DNA of 64,000 nucleotides from Paenibacillus_AM sp052180255 (GCF_052180255.1 NZ_CP197466.1:3472001-3536000); one strand, 5' to 3'; counted from the stretch's first letter, positions 46,171 through 55,953 are shown. The notes: a model not told the origin generated them from the sequence alone. Made by a program: numbers and translations.

Positions 46171-47556
46171 TCACTGTTTCTCCAAGATCCGTTCTGCTAA
46201 GAAATCCACGACATGCACAGCTTGCATCTTATCTGAAAGCTGCTCTCTTTCAATACCAAGTTGCATTTGAAGCAAGCATCCCGGATTGCTCGTCAAGACA
46301 AGATGCGCGTTCGTTTCTTTGGCATGCTCCATTTTATGATCAAGAACTTGCATCGACATCTCTGGTTGGACGAGGTTATAGATCCCACCTGAACCGCAGC
46401 AGCTATCTGCTCCTGTCATCTCAACAAAGTTCACATCTGCAACTTTAGCGATCAAGTGACGCGGCGCATTGCCTGCTTTCATTACATTTTTCAAATGACA
46501 GGAGTTTTGATAAGTCACCGTGACTGGCTTACTTTGCCCATTATCGTTTTTGCCAGATAAGAGATTAAGCGCTGGAAGATTACCTTTTTCAAGTAAGAGC
46601 TGGCTCACATCCCTAACTTTCTCTGCAAAATGTTTTGCTGCTTTTGCATACTCAGGATCATCGTGCAGCAAGTGATCATATTCGATAAGAAGTGCGCCGC
46701 AGCCGCCAGCATTGGACACGATATAGTCCACTTGTGCCGCTTCGAACGCACGAATATTTTTCTTCGCCAAATCTTTCGCAAGATCCATCTCACCACTATG
46801 GGCTTGAAGTGCACCGCAGCAGTTCTGTGTCTCTGGAATTACGACATCAAAACCCGCTTCGGATAACAGCTTCACTGTATTAATATTGGTTTCGGTAAAC
46901 ATGACATCCATAATGCAGCCACGGAACATGGCAACTGTTCCAATTGGATTCCCTTTTGCTGGATAGAATGTACCTAAATGTTCGACAACTCCTTTGGTAG
47001 ATGCTTCTGGCATCACCTTTTCAAGCTGCTGCATATGAACCGGCAAGATTTTCAATACGCCTGATTTACGAGCAAGCCACCTTAGTCCTGATTTCTGATA
47101 CAGCTTCATCCCGCCGCCCAATATTCGCATTCTTTTTTGAAAAGGAAATGTGTGCTTCAACAAAGTTGTGCGAAGCGCCTTTACCCATACACGATGCTCA
47201 GCTGCTTTCTCTTCGATCGCATCTCTTGTTTGTTCCAATAAATGTCCATACTTCACATCAGCCGGACACACAGGTTCACAAGCGCGACAACCCAAACATA
47301 GATCCATTTGTTCTTGAAACATTTTGTCTGGCTCCATCACACCGTCTACGACTGCCTTCATGAGTGCAATCCTACCGCGGGGCGAAGCAGCTTCATAGCC
47401 CGTTTCTTGGAAAGTCGGACAAGCCGCCTGACAAAAACCACAGCGCATACAGTTCGTCAATTCATCATAATTCAGTGTTAGTTTCATGCGTTCAGCTAGT
47501 GGTGTAGAGCTAACCGCAGCAACTTTCGATTTGATCGAGGTTTCTGTTGTACTCAT
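46171..47556 (-). CDS. glcF: Glycolate/lactate oxidase iron-sulfur subunit GlcF-like
   Basis: A 461-residue subunit with two 4Fe-4S motifs, CMRCGFCQAACPTF (about 37-50) and CLGCRACEPVCPADVKYG (about 87-104), and two CCG domains marked by NCCGALQAHSG (about 246) and SCCGSGGIYN (about 386). It takes electrons from the FAD subunit encoded just upstream and passes them on to the respiratory chain. The start overlaps the end of glcD by 4 nt. The substrate could be glycolate or D-lactate; sequence alone does not decide. Confidence 0.92.
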   Translation of the reverse strand: MSTTETSIKSKVAAVSSTPLAERMKLTLNYDELTNCMRCGFCQAACPTFQETGYEAASPRGRIALMKAVVDGVMEPDKMFQEQMDLCLGCRACEPVCPADVKYGHLLEQTRDAIEEKAAEHRVWVKALRTTLLKHTFPFQKRMRILGGGMKLYQKSGLRWLARKSGVLKILPVHMQQLEKVMPEASTKGVVEHLGTFYPAKGNPIGTVAMFRGCIMDVMFTETNINTVKLLSEAGFDVVIPETQNCCGALQAHSGEMDLAKDLAKKNIRAFEAAQVDYIVSNAGGCGALLIEYDHLLHDDPEYAKAAKHFAEKVRDVSQLLLEKGNLPALNLLSGKNDNGQSKPVTVTYQNSCHLKNVMKAGNAPRHLIAKVADVNFVEMTGADSCCGSGGIYNLVQPEMSMQVLDHKMEHAKETNAHLVLTSNPGCLLQMQLGIEREQLSDKMQAVHVVDFLAERILEKQ

Positions 47557-48968
47557 TGATGAATCACCACTCTTTTTCTTGACTCTTTGGCAAATATTTT
47601 ACTCGGATTCATGATGTTATTCGGGTCAAACGCCTTCTTGATGTTTTTCATCAGTTCAATACCAGCTGGGCCAACTTTCCACTCCAAATACGGTGCTTTG
47701 ACAGTCCCTACACCATGTTCGCCAGTGATCGTACCGCCAAGCTGGATCGCCGCTTCAAAAATTTCCTCAAACGCCATTTCTACCCGATGAATTTCATCTG
47801 TATTACGAGCATCCGTTGCACAAGTTGGATGTAAATTTCCATCTCCAGCATGACCAAAAGTACAAATTTGTACATTATATTTTTCCGAAATCTTCTTGAT
47901 TGCATTGACCATTTCAGCGATTTTGGAACGTGGAACGGTTGCATCTTCTAGAATCGTCGTCGGTTTGATCCGAGCCAGTGTAGAAAGCGCTGTACGACGC
48001 GCCATCATCAGCTTTTCAGCTTCCTCAGCAGTTGTAGCAAGCTGAACATCAGCCGCATTTTGCTCCTTACAAATCCGAATCATGTCTTGAATGTCTTTAT
48101 TCACTAGTCCTTCATCAATTCCGTCTTGTTCAATTAGAAGCACAGCTTCCATATCCACTGGCAAGCCAATTTTGTTGTAAGCTTCAACAACACGAAGAGT
48201 TGGATTATCGATAAACTCAAGTGTAGCTGGCGTAATGCGATTTCCAATAATTTTGGATACCGTTCGAGCAGCATCGTGAATGTCACGATACATCGCAAGC
48301 ATCGTCTTCTTATAAGTCGGAGCTGGCAGCAACTTCACCGTTGCTTCGGTAATGATCGCTAGAGTTCCTTCCGAGCCGACGAGCAGCTTCGTTAGATCAT
48401 AGCCTGCTACGTCCTTGTAGAGCTTACCACCTGTGCGAATAATATCTCCGCTTGGAAGTACAGCTTCCAGACCAATGACATAATCTTTAGTCGTGCCATA
48501 TTTCAGTCCTCGAAGTCCCCCGGCGCATTCCATAATATTGCCGCCAAGAGTCGAGATGACCATGCTGCTTGGATCTGGTGGGTAGAATAAACCGTACTTC
48601 TCCACAGCTAAATGAAATTCCTTTGTATTGAGTCCCGGCTGGAACGTCGCCGTTAAATTATCGGTATCGATCTCGAACAACTTCTTCATGCGGCTCATGA
48701 CCATCACAATGCCGCCTTCAATAGGGACTGTCCCCCCGCAAAGGTTGCTCCCAGCCCCTCGTCCAACGACTGGGATTTTATATTCATTCAGCACTTTAAG
48801 TACTTGTGAGACTTCCTCTGTGGATCCAGGGAATACGACACCGTCAGGCAAGTTCTGCAACATCGGTGTTGCATCATACGAATAAGCAACGCGTGCTTCT
48901 GTATGCTCCATGAAATGTTTTTCTCCTACTATTTGGCGAAGCTTTTCGATTACAATTGGCTCTAGCAT
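47553..48968 (-). CDS. glcD: Glycolate/D-lactate oxidase FAD subunit GlcD-like
   Basis: A 471-residue FAD-linked oxidase with PVVGRGAGSNLCGGTVP (about 55-71) in the FAD_binding_4 domain, DPSSMVISTLGGNIMECAGG and the C-terminal FGHAGDGNLHPTC motif near 390 and GTITGEHGVGTVK near 430. It converts a 2-hydroxy acid to the 2-keto acid. The two genes are divergent from a FadR-type regulator, with a palindrome in between, which suggests substrate-responsive control. Confidence 0.93.
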   Translation of the reverse strand: MLEPIVIEKLRQIVGEKHFMEHTEARVAYSYDATPMLQNLPDGVVFPGSTEEVSQVLKVLNEYKIPVVGRGAGSNLCGGTVPIEGGIVMVMSRMKKLFEIDTDNLTATFQPGLNTKEFHLAVEKYGLFYPPDPSSMVISTLGGNIMECAGGLRGLKYGTTKDYVIGLEAVLPSGDIIRTGGKLYKDVAGYDLTKLLVGSEGTLAIITEATVKLLPAPTYKKTMLAMYRDIHDAARTVSKIIGNRITPATLEFIDNPTLRVVEAYNKIGLPVDMEAVLLIEQDGIDEGLVNKDIQDMIRICKEQNAADVQLATTAEEAEKLMMARRTALSTLARIKPTTILEDATVPRSKIAEMVNAIKKISEKYNVQICTFGHAGDGNLHPTCATDARNTDEIHRVEMAFEEIFEAAIQLGGTITGEHGVGTVKAPYLEWKVGPAGIELMKNIKKAFDPNNIMNPSKIFAKESRKRVVIHQ

Positions 48969-49003
48969 ATACTCTCTCCTTCACGTATAATTAATGTAAA
49001 TTG

Positions 49004-49018
49004 ATCAGGTGATCTGAT
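49004..49018. promoter_or_regulatory. Candidate FadR/GntR operator
   Basis: Palindrome ATCAG-GTGAT-CTGAT in the 112-bp region between glcD and the regulator gene. Length and symmetry suit an operator for the divergent FadR-type regulator; the consensus of this particular regulator is unknown to me. Confidence 0.5.
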
Positions 49019-49080
49019 GACTTTTCTTTCATTATAACGTATGATTGAATAGGTGTATATTGTTTTTACGGAGGTTTTAT

Positions 49081-49791
49081 ATGTCTTTAAAAGTAATGAA
49101 GCCTCGCAAAGGCTCTGAGATTGTAATGGAGCATCTGAAGGCACAAATTGTCGCAGGTGAATACACACCTGGGCACCGCTTACCTACAGTTGTCGATCTG
49201 GCAGCAAGTTATGCGGTAGGTCGTTCCACAATTCGTGAAGCGCTTAGTGCACTAAAAGCAATGGGATATATCGAAATTCGTCATGGTGGAGGAACCTTCG
49301 TTAACAAGGAGCTGCCTGCCGAGGATGATCTAAGTAAGAACGGATTCACTTATAAGACCGAATCCATCCGAGAAATTATAGAAGCTCGTAAATTCATCGA
49401 AAGTGGATGTGCGAGTCTAGCAGCACAAAGACGTACTAATGATGATCTCCTTAAATTAAAGGACATTCTTACAACGATGGAGAATGTCATCAACGACGAG
49501 GAGCAAAGCGAAATGGCAGATATTCAGTTTCACCTGCAGATCGCAAAAACGAGTCACAATACACTCTTGATTGATCTCATGGAATCCCTGCATGAACGCC
49601 TGCAAGAGAGTATGAAAGATTCTAGAAGACTCTGGTTTTACAATGAACGAGAGGCCTCTGAACGTCTGCTCCAGGAACACCATTTGATTTATGAGGCTAT
49701 TGCCTCACAGGATGAAGCTCATGCATCTGATATGATGATGCAGCACTTGGAGAAAGTGGAAAAGGTCGTACAAAAATTTATGAATAAATAG
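49081..49791 (+). CDS. FadR-subfamily GntR transcriptional regulator
   Basis: A 236-residue regulator: winged helix with GRSTIREALSALKAMGYIEI followed by RHGGGTFV (about 47-75) and a C-terminal FCD ligand domain with EARKFIESGCASLAAQR and a DIQFHLQIAKTSHN metal-ligand region. FadR-type proteins with FCD domains commonly sense hydroxy acids (LldR, GlcC). ATG 49081 has CGGAGG at 7 nt; an upstream in-frame start at 49045 has none. It probably controls glcDF. Confidence 0.9.
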   Translation: MSLKVMKPRKGSEIVMEHLKAQIVAGEYTPGHRLPTVVDLAASYAVGRSTIREALSALKAMGYIEIRHGGGTFVNKELPAEDDLSKNGFTYKTESIREIIEARKFIESGCASLAAQRRTNDDLLKLKDILTTMENVINDEEQSEMADIQFHLQIAKTSHNTLLIDLMESLHERLQESMKDSRRLWFYNEREASERLLQEHHLIYEAIASQDEAHASDMMMQHLEKVEKVVQKFMNK

Positions 49792-49819
49792 ATAGTGGCA
49801 TAATAAAGGAGGATTATAC

Positions 49820-50953
49820 ATGACTGAAATTAGACCGTTACACGATTATGAAATGCAAGATGCTGTTGCACTTGCGAATGCCATTTTTAGAGATGCCGAA
49901 CAAAGTTCGATGGCAGCTGCATTTCCGCTCGTTTTTTCAGAAAGTTTAGGACAATCTTTCGGTGCTTTTGAAGATGGAAAACTCGTTGCTTTCATGGGTC
50001 TCGTGCCCGCTCATATCCGAATTGGTGAAACACAACTAACCGTATATTCACTTGGAGCCGTGTGCACGCATCCCGATTACCGTGGTAAAGGCTATGCAGG
50101 TCAAATTCTCGATGAAATCAAAGAACATGTTGCACGTGCTGGAGCATCCCTGCTTCTTGTATCCGGAGACCGCCCACTCTACATTCGCGCACACTGTTAT
50201 CAATATGGTAGCGTTAAACGTTATTTACTTGATCCTCAAAATACGCTTACCATCCCTCCATTATCGGACGATGTAACGATTCGGGAACTGGGTGTGACCG
50301 ATTGGTTCCAACTCCACCAAGTTGCAAGTGCTAGATTCTCCCGCTATGAGCAGAGTTTATCTGAGCTTGCATCCATGATCCGTTCACAAGCTTATGCAAG
50401 TTGCGTCAAAATGACGCATCGTACACTCGTTGCTGAGCAAAATGGTCAAATCATTGCATATGCTGTCGTGTGTGTGCCGACTCAATACAAAAACTCACGT
50501 CCGCCATTTGCAGTGGAACACGGTGGCGATCCACGCGCAGTAGCTGCACTACTCGCTCATACTGTTGCTGCTTATAAGCTCAATCGTATGGATGCAGCTA
50601 TTATTTGGCACAATGATGGTCTACATGAAGCCCTTCAATCGATTCCTTTTGAAGCTGAGAGCAACTATGGTACTGTTCATGTTGCAAATCCTGAGCTGTT
50701 AATGAGCCAATTACAACCTTACATGCAGCAAAAAAATGCTGAAATAGCGGCATCACTTCAGCTATCTAACCTGGGAGATGGAAAGTGCAAGCTCACTTTC
50801 GGTGAACAGTCCTATGAAATGGATGCACAGGAGCTTGTATCCCTGCTCTTCGACACAGAGCCGCATACAAAGCTTCCAGCTGATGTAAAACAATCGCTTA
50901 CTGCAATCTTCCCTCTTCCATTCCCACTCGTGAGTGGATTAAACTACGTGTAA
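49820..50953 (+). CDS. GNAT-family N-acetyltransferase, long two-domain form
   Basis: A 377-residue protein. The first half is a GNAT domain with LGAVCTHPDYRGKGYAGQIL (acetyl-CoA motif A, about 77-96). The second half (about 150-377) is a second, degenerate GNAT-like domain plus a C-terminal sterol-carrier-like part with LGDGKCKLTFGEQSYEMDAQ, as in Eis-type enzymes. The acceptor substrate is unknown. AAAGGAGG precedes the ATG. It is 28 bp after the regulator gene and shares a bidirectional terminator with the mur operon. Confidence 0.85.
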   Translation: MTEIRPLHDYEMQDAVALANAIFRDAEQSSMAAAFPLVFSESLGQSFGAFEDGKLVAFMGLVPAHIRIGETQLTVYSLGAVCTHPDYRGKGYAGQILDEIKEHVARAGASLLLVSGDRPLYIRAHCYQYGSVKRYLLDPQNTLTIPPLSDDVTIRELGVTDWFQLHQVASARFSRYEQSLSELASMIRSQAYASCVKMTHRTLVAEQNGQIIAYAVVCVPTQYKNSRPPFAVEHGGDPRAVAALLAHTVAAYKLNRMDAAIIWHNDGLHEALQSIPFEAESNYGTVHVANPELLMSQLQPYMQQKNAEIAASLQLSNLGDGKCKLTFGEQSYEMDAQELVSLLFDTEPHTKLPADVKQSLTAIFPLPFPLVSGLNYV

Positions 50954-50983
50954 ACTATCGAAGATACCAAACTTTTGGAATAC

Positions 50984-51033
50984 AAAAGGGACCTCCCATC
51001 AGTTACGAACCTGATTGGGAAGTCCCTTTTTTC
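50984..51033. terminator. Bidirectional terminator
   Basis: AAAAGGGAC..CCCATCAG pairs with CTGATTGGG..GTCCCTTTT, with A and T runs on both sides, between the convergent GNAT and murR genes. Confidence 0.9.
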
Positions 51034-51043
51034 ATGCCATCGT

Positions 51044-51889
51044 TTACTTATTCTCGGCTTCGCGAATCGCTTTACGCGTGCGATTCAAGTAGTCCACCGA
51101 ATGCTCATAATCTTTACTTGCTACTCCAATATATAACATATCAATAACATTAAGCTGTGAGATACGTGATGCTATAGCCCCACTGCGAATTTCACTATCT
51201 GTCGATGAAATGCTTAGTGGAATGTCGATGTATGGGCTTAAGGATGAAGTCCCGTATTTCGATATGCTGATCGTCTTCGCTCCATTAGCCTTCGCTTGTT
51301 TAATGGCAGCAATGAGATAAGGTGTCTCTCCTGAATAAGAAATGCCTACAGCGACATCGTCTTTCGTTAACGTTACAGACGTCGTTAATTGCATACTAGG
51401 ATCAGAAAATGCAAGACTTGTCTTGTTTATCCGCAAAAATTTCTGCTGCGCGTCCTGTGCGATCAAATTGGATGCACCTAGTCCATAGAAGAAAATCCGC
51501 TTCGCTTGATGAAGTGCTTCAACCGCCTGCTCAACCAGCTTCGTATCCAAAATTTTAACTGTATCCCGAATAGACTGTATGTTGTTATTCGTCACGTTCT
51601 GAATAATCGTCTCTAGCTCATCATGCAGACGAATATCTTGATATCCTTGTTCTTCTACCTGATGAAGATCACCAGCAATCTTAATTTTGAGATCCTGATA
51701 GCCCTTTACATCCAATGACTTGCAAAGACGAACGATCGCTGCTTGGCTAGCACCACTAACCTCAGACAGCTGCGCGATTGACATGCTGATCATTTGTTCA
51801 GGAGTTTTGAGAATATATTTAGCCACCTTCTGCTCAGACGGATTGAGCTGATCATATATCTCTTTTAGTTTTACGAGTCCACCATTCAA
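51044..51889 (-). CDS. murR: MurR/RpiR-family regulator of amino-sugar recycling
   Basis: A 281-residue regulator: N-terminal HTH_6 (SIAQLSEVSGASQAAIVRLC, about 36-55) and a C-terminal SIS sugar-phosphate domain (IFFYGLGASNLIAQDAQQKF near 132, GISYSGETPYLIAAIKQA near 180). It presumably senses MurNAc-6-phosphate or a related sugar phosphate and controls the namZ-nagZ-anmK genes upstream. TTG start at 51889 with GGGAGGTG 6 nt before it; the longer frame from 51907 would contain that site. Confidence 0.88.
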   Translation of the reverse strand: MNGGLVKLKEIYDQLNPSEQKVAKYILKTPEQMISMSIAQLSEVSGASQAAIVRLCKSLDVKGYQDLKIKIAGDLHQVEEQGYQDIRLHDELETIIQNVTNNNIQSIRDTVKILDTKLVEQAVEALHQAKRIFFYGLGASNLIAQDAQQKFLRINKTSLAFSDPSMQLTTSVTLTKDDVAVGISYSGETPYLIAAIKQAKANGAKTISISKYGTSSLSPYIDIPLSISSTDSEIRSGAIASRISQLNVIDMLYIGVASKDYEHSVDYLNRTRKAIREAENK

Positions 51890-51970
51890 GTATCTCACCT
51901 CCCTCAATGTAGGTTTCTAATTACCTATCACATTATAAATGTTTTGGCGGAAATATCCAATAGGCCCGAT

Positions 51971-53158
51971 TTAAGGTAATGCTAACTTACCCATAACTGT
52001 CGATATCCGTGCGCCAGTTGCGGCAGGTAAGTTGTTAGGCACACCGAACATGTAATGATCCGCAAAAATAGCGAAAGCAACTGCTTCCTTCGAGTCTCCT
52101 GTAATGCCGTATGCATCGGATGAGAGTACAGATTGATCCGGTAAATACTCAGCTAGCATGCGCATTAACGTCTGATTGTGTGCACCACCGCCAGATACAA
52201 GAACCTCATGAATCTGCTGCTTATTCAAAACAAATCGCTTATAGCTGTCCGCTATCGATCGTGCCGTAAAGGCAGTAAATGTTGCCAAAATATCTTCCGG
52301 ACTAATGCCCCGGTCAATAGCCCGATGAAGCCACTCGCTCGCATACTGCTTCCCGAACATCTCACGTCCTGTCGTCTTAACTGGCGGCAGAGCGAAGTAA
52401 GGATGCTGCAGCATTTCATCAAGCATAGATTGTTCAACCGTTCCCGTTGCTGCCCAATCTCCATTCGCATCGTAGCTTTTTTCTCCTGCGCTTAGATGAA
52501 ACACCGCTTGATCGATAATCATATTGCCTGGTCCCGTATCAAAAGCAATGATCTCTTCAGGCTTGCCTCCTGCAGGAAGTGAAGCACAATTGCCGATACC
52601 GCCAATATTTTGAACGATTCGACCCTTCTTCTCGTCACGGAACAAAATATAATCCACGTAAGGTGTCAAAGGTGCACCCTGCCCACCAACTGCCATATCC
52701 GCCGTCCGATAATCGCCGACAACTGGCTTGCCTGTTAGTTTTGCAATAACAGATATATCACCAATCTGCAGTGTCGAGCGTATGCCATAAGGATCACTTG
52801 GATCCTCACTTGGGATATGCCAAATCGTCTGACCATGGGAACTCACTAGGTCAATCTCATCCATCGTTAAACCTGCTCTTGCAACAGTTTCCCTTACAGC
52901 CTCAGCGAATTTTATGCCGAGATCAAAATTCATGGCACATACGTGTGGGGTACTAGAGTGATCAGGACTGCATAGCAGCTTTAATTTCTCCCGCAGTTCG
53001 TTATCATAGGCAAAAGATTCAAAGTGAACAAGCTCAGCATGCGTATGAATGCCCTGGCCTTCCATCCGTACAACTGCGGCATCAATACCATCTAGAGAAG
53101 TGCCCGACATTAGACCTACAACAAGTCGCTGCTTCTTCGACTGCAAGGTACTAAACAT
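51971..53158 (-). CDS. anmK: 1,6-Anhydro-N-acetylmuramic acid kinase
   Basis: A 396-residue kinase that opens 1,6-anhydro-MurNAc and phosphorylates it to MurNAc-6-phosphate. Visible: LMSGTSLDGIDAAVVRME at the start (ATP site), SSHGQTIWHIPSE, KPVVGDYRTADMAVGGQGAP with the catalytic Asp region, IVQNIGGIGN and LVSGGGAHNQTLM. Starts 8 nt inside the end of nagZ with GGGGAGATG as ribosome binding site. Length is slightly above the usual 370. Anhydro-MurNAc arises from lytic transglycosylases, so its presence hints at such an enzyme in the host. Confidence 0.94.
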   Translation of the reverse strand: MFSTLQSKKQRLVVGLMSGTSLDGIDAAVVRMEGQGIHTHAELVHFESFAYDNELREKLKLLCSPDHSSTPHVCAMNFDLGIKFAEAVRETVARAGLTMDEIDLVSSHGQTIWHIPSEDPSDPYGIRSTLQIGDISVIAKLTGKPVVGDYRTADMAVGGQGAPLTPYVDYILFRDEKKGRIVQNIGGIGNCASLPAGGKPEEIIAFDTGPGNMIIDQAVFHLSAGEKSYDANGDWAATGTVEQSMLDEMLQHPYFALPPVKTTGREMFGKQYASEWLHRAIDRGISPEDILATFTAFTARSIADSYKRFVLNKQQIHEVLVSGGGAHNQTLMRMLAEYLPDQSVLSSDAYGITGDSKEAVAFAIFADHYMFGVPNNLPAATGARISTVMGKLALP

Positions 53159-54779
53159 GGTGTGACCCATCTCCCCAGCCTGCAGGATACTTAGAACTGA
53201 TTGTGACTGGCAATTTACCTAGAGCTGAAATACGACCCGTTAAGAACTTCGCTGCACTTTGCAAGGCAAGCGGTCTGTTCTCATAAATAGCAACATAAGT
53301 GGACACATCGTCAAATAACTGCAGATCATACGGATTTCGCAATGCAACTACCGCTAATGGTTTGCCAAGAGTACCTAGCTGCTTCACAAGTTCCTGCTGC
53401 TGCGGGAATAAATGGGCGTTGTACGTTCCGATCACGATCTGGTCAGCATCCGCTGCTGCCTGTGCAATGTCTTGCAGCAATTCCCCAGTCACGTCTCGTA
53501 TAGGTACAATTCGCTCATCGACTTTACAGCCTTCTGCTGCAATCGCTTTACCAAGTGTCAAGATTGTATCGTAAGATTCATCGACAAGAGATGAGACAAC
53601 AGCTTCCATCGAGACAACCAATGTCTTCTTCTCTTTGCTTAGTGGAAGTAATTTAGCATCATCTTTTACAAGTGTTACACTTGCTTCACTAAACGCCCGT
53701 GCCGCTTCCATATGTGCCGTACAACCTACTTCTGAAAGATCGGCTAACTGGCTTTCCTTCTCATTAAAAAGACCCCGTTTGCGCTTTAATGCCATGAGTC
53801 GTTCGACCGATTCATCAATTCGGGATTCAGCAATCAATCCTTTTTCAACAGCTTGAACGATGGCTTCAATCGCTCCAATTTGACGATCCTGGCGATGACT
53901 AATTAGAATCATGTCTGCCCCAGCTTCTACCGCCATAACAGCTGCTTCAACCGTACCATAATGAGTCGCAATCGCTTCCATCTCCATGCAATCTGTCATG
54001 ATAACACCTTGATAGCCTAGCTCTTCACGCAAGAGTCCAGTTAATACTTGGTAAGAGAGTGTGACAGGAAGCTGATTCTCATCAAACGCTGGAAAATGAA
54101 TGTGGGATGACATGATCGCATCTACCCCCGCATCAATCGCTTCTATAAACGGACGCAATTCGACCTCATAAATGCGTTCACGAGAATGTGAAATCGTAGG
54201 TAAATCAAGATGTGAATCCTTTTCTGTATCGCCATGTCCCGGGAAATGTTTAGCTGTTGCGACAATTCCTGCATCTTGCAAACCATGAATCGCCTGTCTA
54301 CCGTACTTCGCCACAAGCTCTGGTGATTCCCCATATGAACGCACTCCGATCACTGGATTTCGCGGGTTGTTGTTCACATCCATATCAGGCGCATAGTTCA
54401 GATTAATACCAAGTGCTTTCAGCTCTTTGCCTGTGATAGAAGCTGCTTCGTACACAGCCTCTTCTGAACCGCCTGCTGCAAGTGCCATATTACCTGGCAT
54501 TAGCGCTACTCCATCTGTTAATCGAGCAACCATCCCACCTTCTTGGTCAATGGCAATCCACAAAGGCGCAACTCCTGATTCGGAAGCAACGGCTTGCAAA
54601 TCATGACTTAATTTCGCCACTTGATCTGTATCTATTACATTGCGGCTAAAGTAAAGCACACCGCCAATACGTTGTTTTTGAATCAATTGTTTGATATCTT
54701 CAGTTGGCACTGTACCTTCAAAACCGCATTGAACCATTTGCCCAACCTTTTCGAGCAATGTCATTTTACTTATGTCCAT
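53151..54779 (-). CDS. nagZ: Beta-N-acetylglucosaminidase NagZ (GH3)
   Basis: A 542-residue GH3 enzyme that releases GlcNAc from muropeptide disaccharides. The NagZ mark KHFPGHGDTEKDSHLDLP (about 158-175) with the acid/base His-Asp pair is present, as is the nucleophile Asp in VIMTDCMEMEAI (about 262). LYFSRNV and IDQEGGMVARL near 40-90 also fit. A second, C-terminal domain (about 350-542) follows. There is no signal peptide, so it acts inside the cell, unlike lipoprotein NagZ of B. subtilis. Start in a 14-nt overlap with namZ. Confidence 0.94.
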   Translation of the reverse strand: MDISKMTLLEKVGQMVQCGFEGTVPTEDIKQLIQKQRIGGVLYFSRNVIDTDQVAKLSHDLQAVASESGVAPLWIAIDQEGGMVARLTDGVALMPGNMALAAGGSEEAVYEAASITGKELKALGINLNYAPDMDVNNNPRNPVIGVRSYGESPELVAKYGRQAIHGLQDAGIVATAKHFPGHGDTEKDSHLDLPTISHSRERIYEVELRPFIEAIDAGVDAIMSSHIHFPAFDENQLPVTLSYQVLTGLLREELGYQGVIMTDCMEMEAIATHYGTVEAAVMAVEAGADMILISHRQDRQIGAIEAIVQAVEKGLIAESRIDESVERLMALKRKRGLFNEKESQLADLSEVGCTAHMEAARAFSEASVTLVKDDAKLLPLSKEKKTLVVSMEAVVSSLVDESYDTILTLGKAIAAEGCKVDERIVPIRDVTGELLQDIAQAAADADQIVIGTYNAHLFPQQQELVKQLGTLGKPLAVVALRNPYDLQLFDDVSTYVAIYENRPLALQSAAKFLTGRISALGKLPVTISSKYPAGWGDGSHHV

Positions 54780-55953
54780 TTTCACTCACCCCATATATCA
54801 AATAAGGCTGACGCGCCTTCTCCCATTGTTCCAGTTGATCATTCCAGCTCGCGATAATTTGAGTCAATCCTTCTTGCGTATGAATGCTCAGTCGAACTTG
54901 TTCACTTCCTGTTAATAGATCAATGAACGGTTTGCTTTCTTCAGAGAAAGGAGTTAACCATTCAAATTCTTGTTCATGCATGGTGATGACATGATGCAGC
55001 AAATGTAGTCCCGTTTCTACTGCCTTGAACTTCACTGGATCCGTTACGAATAGCCGAACCCCATGACACAAATCGCCCTGATGCTTGGAGAATGTCGGTG
55101 TAAAATAAAGTGCATGGAAATGCACGCCTGGTAATGCAAGCGCGTTCATTGTATCAGCAAGCTTAGAAGCTTTTAACCAAGGTGCGCCTATCATTTCAAA
55201 AGGTAGTGTTGTCCCTCTGCCCTCCGACAGATTCGTTCCTTCAAAATAGCACGTTCCTGCGTACACACGAACAGTTTCCATGGTCGGCATGTTCGGTGAT
55301 GGCAGCATCCAAGGTAACCCCGTTGCAGTATACTCCATATCTCTTGTCCAATTTTGCAGTGGAACAACGCTCAGATCACAGCTAGGATTCATTTGACTGT
55401 TAATATATTGAGCCATTTCTCCAATCGTAAGACCGGATCGAATGGGAATTTGCCATGCACCAACAATCGATTCAAAGCCAGATTCCAGCATCCCACCTTC
55501 AAAATTAAGCCCACCAAGCGGATTCGGGCGATCCAATACGACAAGGTGCTTCCCATGCTTTGCACAAGCTTCCATTGCATAAATTAACGTAGAAAGATAG
55601 GTGTAGAATCGGATACCTAAATCTTGAATATCAAACACGAGAACATCAATTGCATCCATCATTGCAGCGGTTGGTTTTTTATGCTCTCCATATAAGCTAA
55701 ATACCGGAACTTGCAGTTCGCTATCAAATTCATCCTCAAACAACACACCTGCTTGTCGCTCTCCACGAATACCGTGTTCGCATGCGAACAGAGCTGCTAG
55801 TTTGGCAGATTTTAAATTGGCACAAACCGAAACGGTTGATTGAAAATGACGATTTATTCCCGTTGGATTTGTAAGTAACCCTACACGTTTACCTGCTAAA
55901 AATTTCTCTTCAAAGCTAGCCAATTGATCCGCACCTGTTAATACTTCAACCAT
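54766..55953 (-). CDS. namZ: Exo-beta-N-acetylmuramidase NamZ (DUF1343)
   Basis: A 395-residue DUF1343 protein, the family in which B. subtilis NamZ (YbbC) releases MurNAc from glycan ends. Visible: GKRVGLLTNPTGI near 22, FACEHGIRGERQAG, DVLVFDIQDLGIRFYTYLST (about 105-124) and LDRPNPLGG. No signal peptide is seen, so it appears cytoplasmic. It is the first gene of a four-gene overlapping operon namZ-nagZ-anmK-murR, while B. subtilis has MurQ and MurP in the same setting. Confidence 0.9.
   Translation of the reverse strand: MVEVLTGADQLASFEEKFLAGKRVGLLTNPTGINRHFQSTVSVCANLKSAKLAALFACEHGIRGERQAGVLFEDEFDSELQVPVFSLYGEHKKPTAAMMDAIDVLVFDIQDLGIRFYTYLSTLIYAMEACAKHGKHLVVLDRPNPLGGLNFEGGMLESGFESIVGAWQIPIRSGLTIGEMAQYINSQMNPSCDLSVVPLQNWTRDMEYTATGLPWMLPSPNMPTMETVRVYAGTCYFEGTNLSEGRGTTLPFEMIGAPWLKASKLADTMNALALPGVHFHALYFTPTFSKHQGDLCHGVRLFVTDPVKFKAVETGLHLLHHVITMHEQEFEWLTPFSEESKPFIDLLTGSEQVRLSIHTQEGLTQIIASWNDQLEQWEKARQPYLIYGVSENGHK

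Noticed and set aside
48962..49168. 68-codon minus-strand frame between glcD and the regulator
   Set aside because: Overlaps the start of the regulator gene and covers the promoter region; the strong sites support the other genes.
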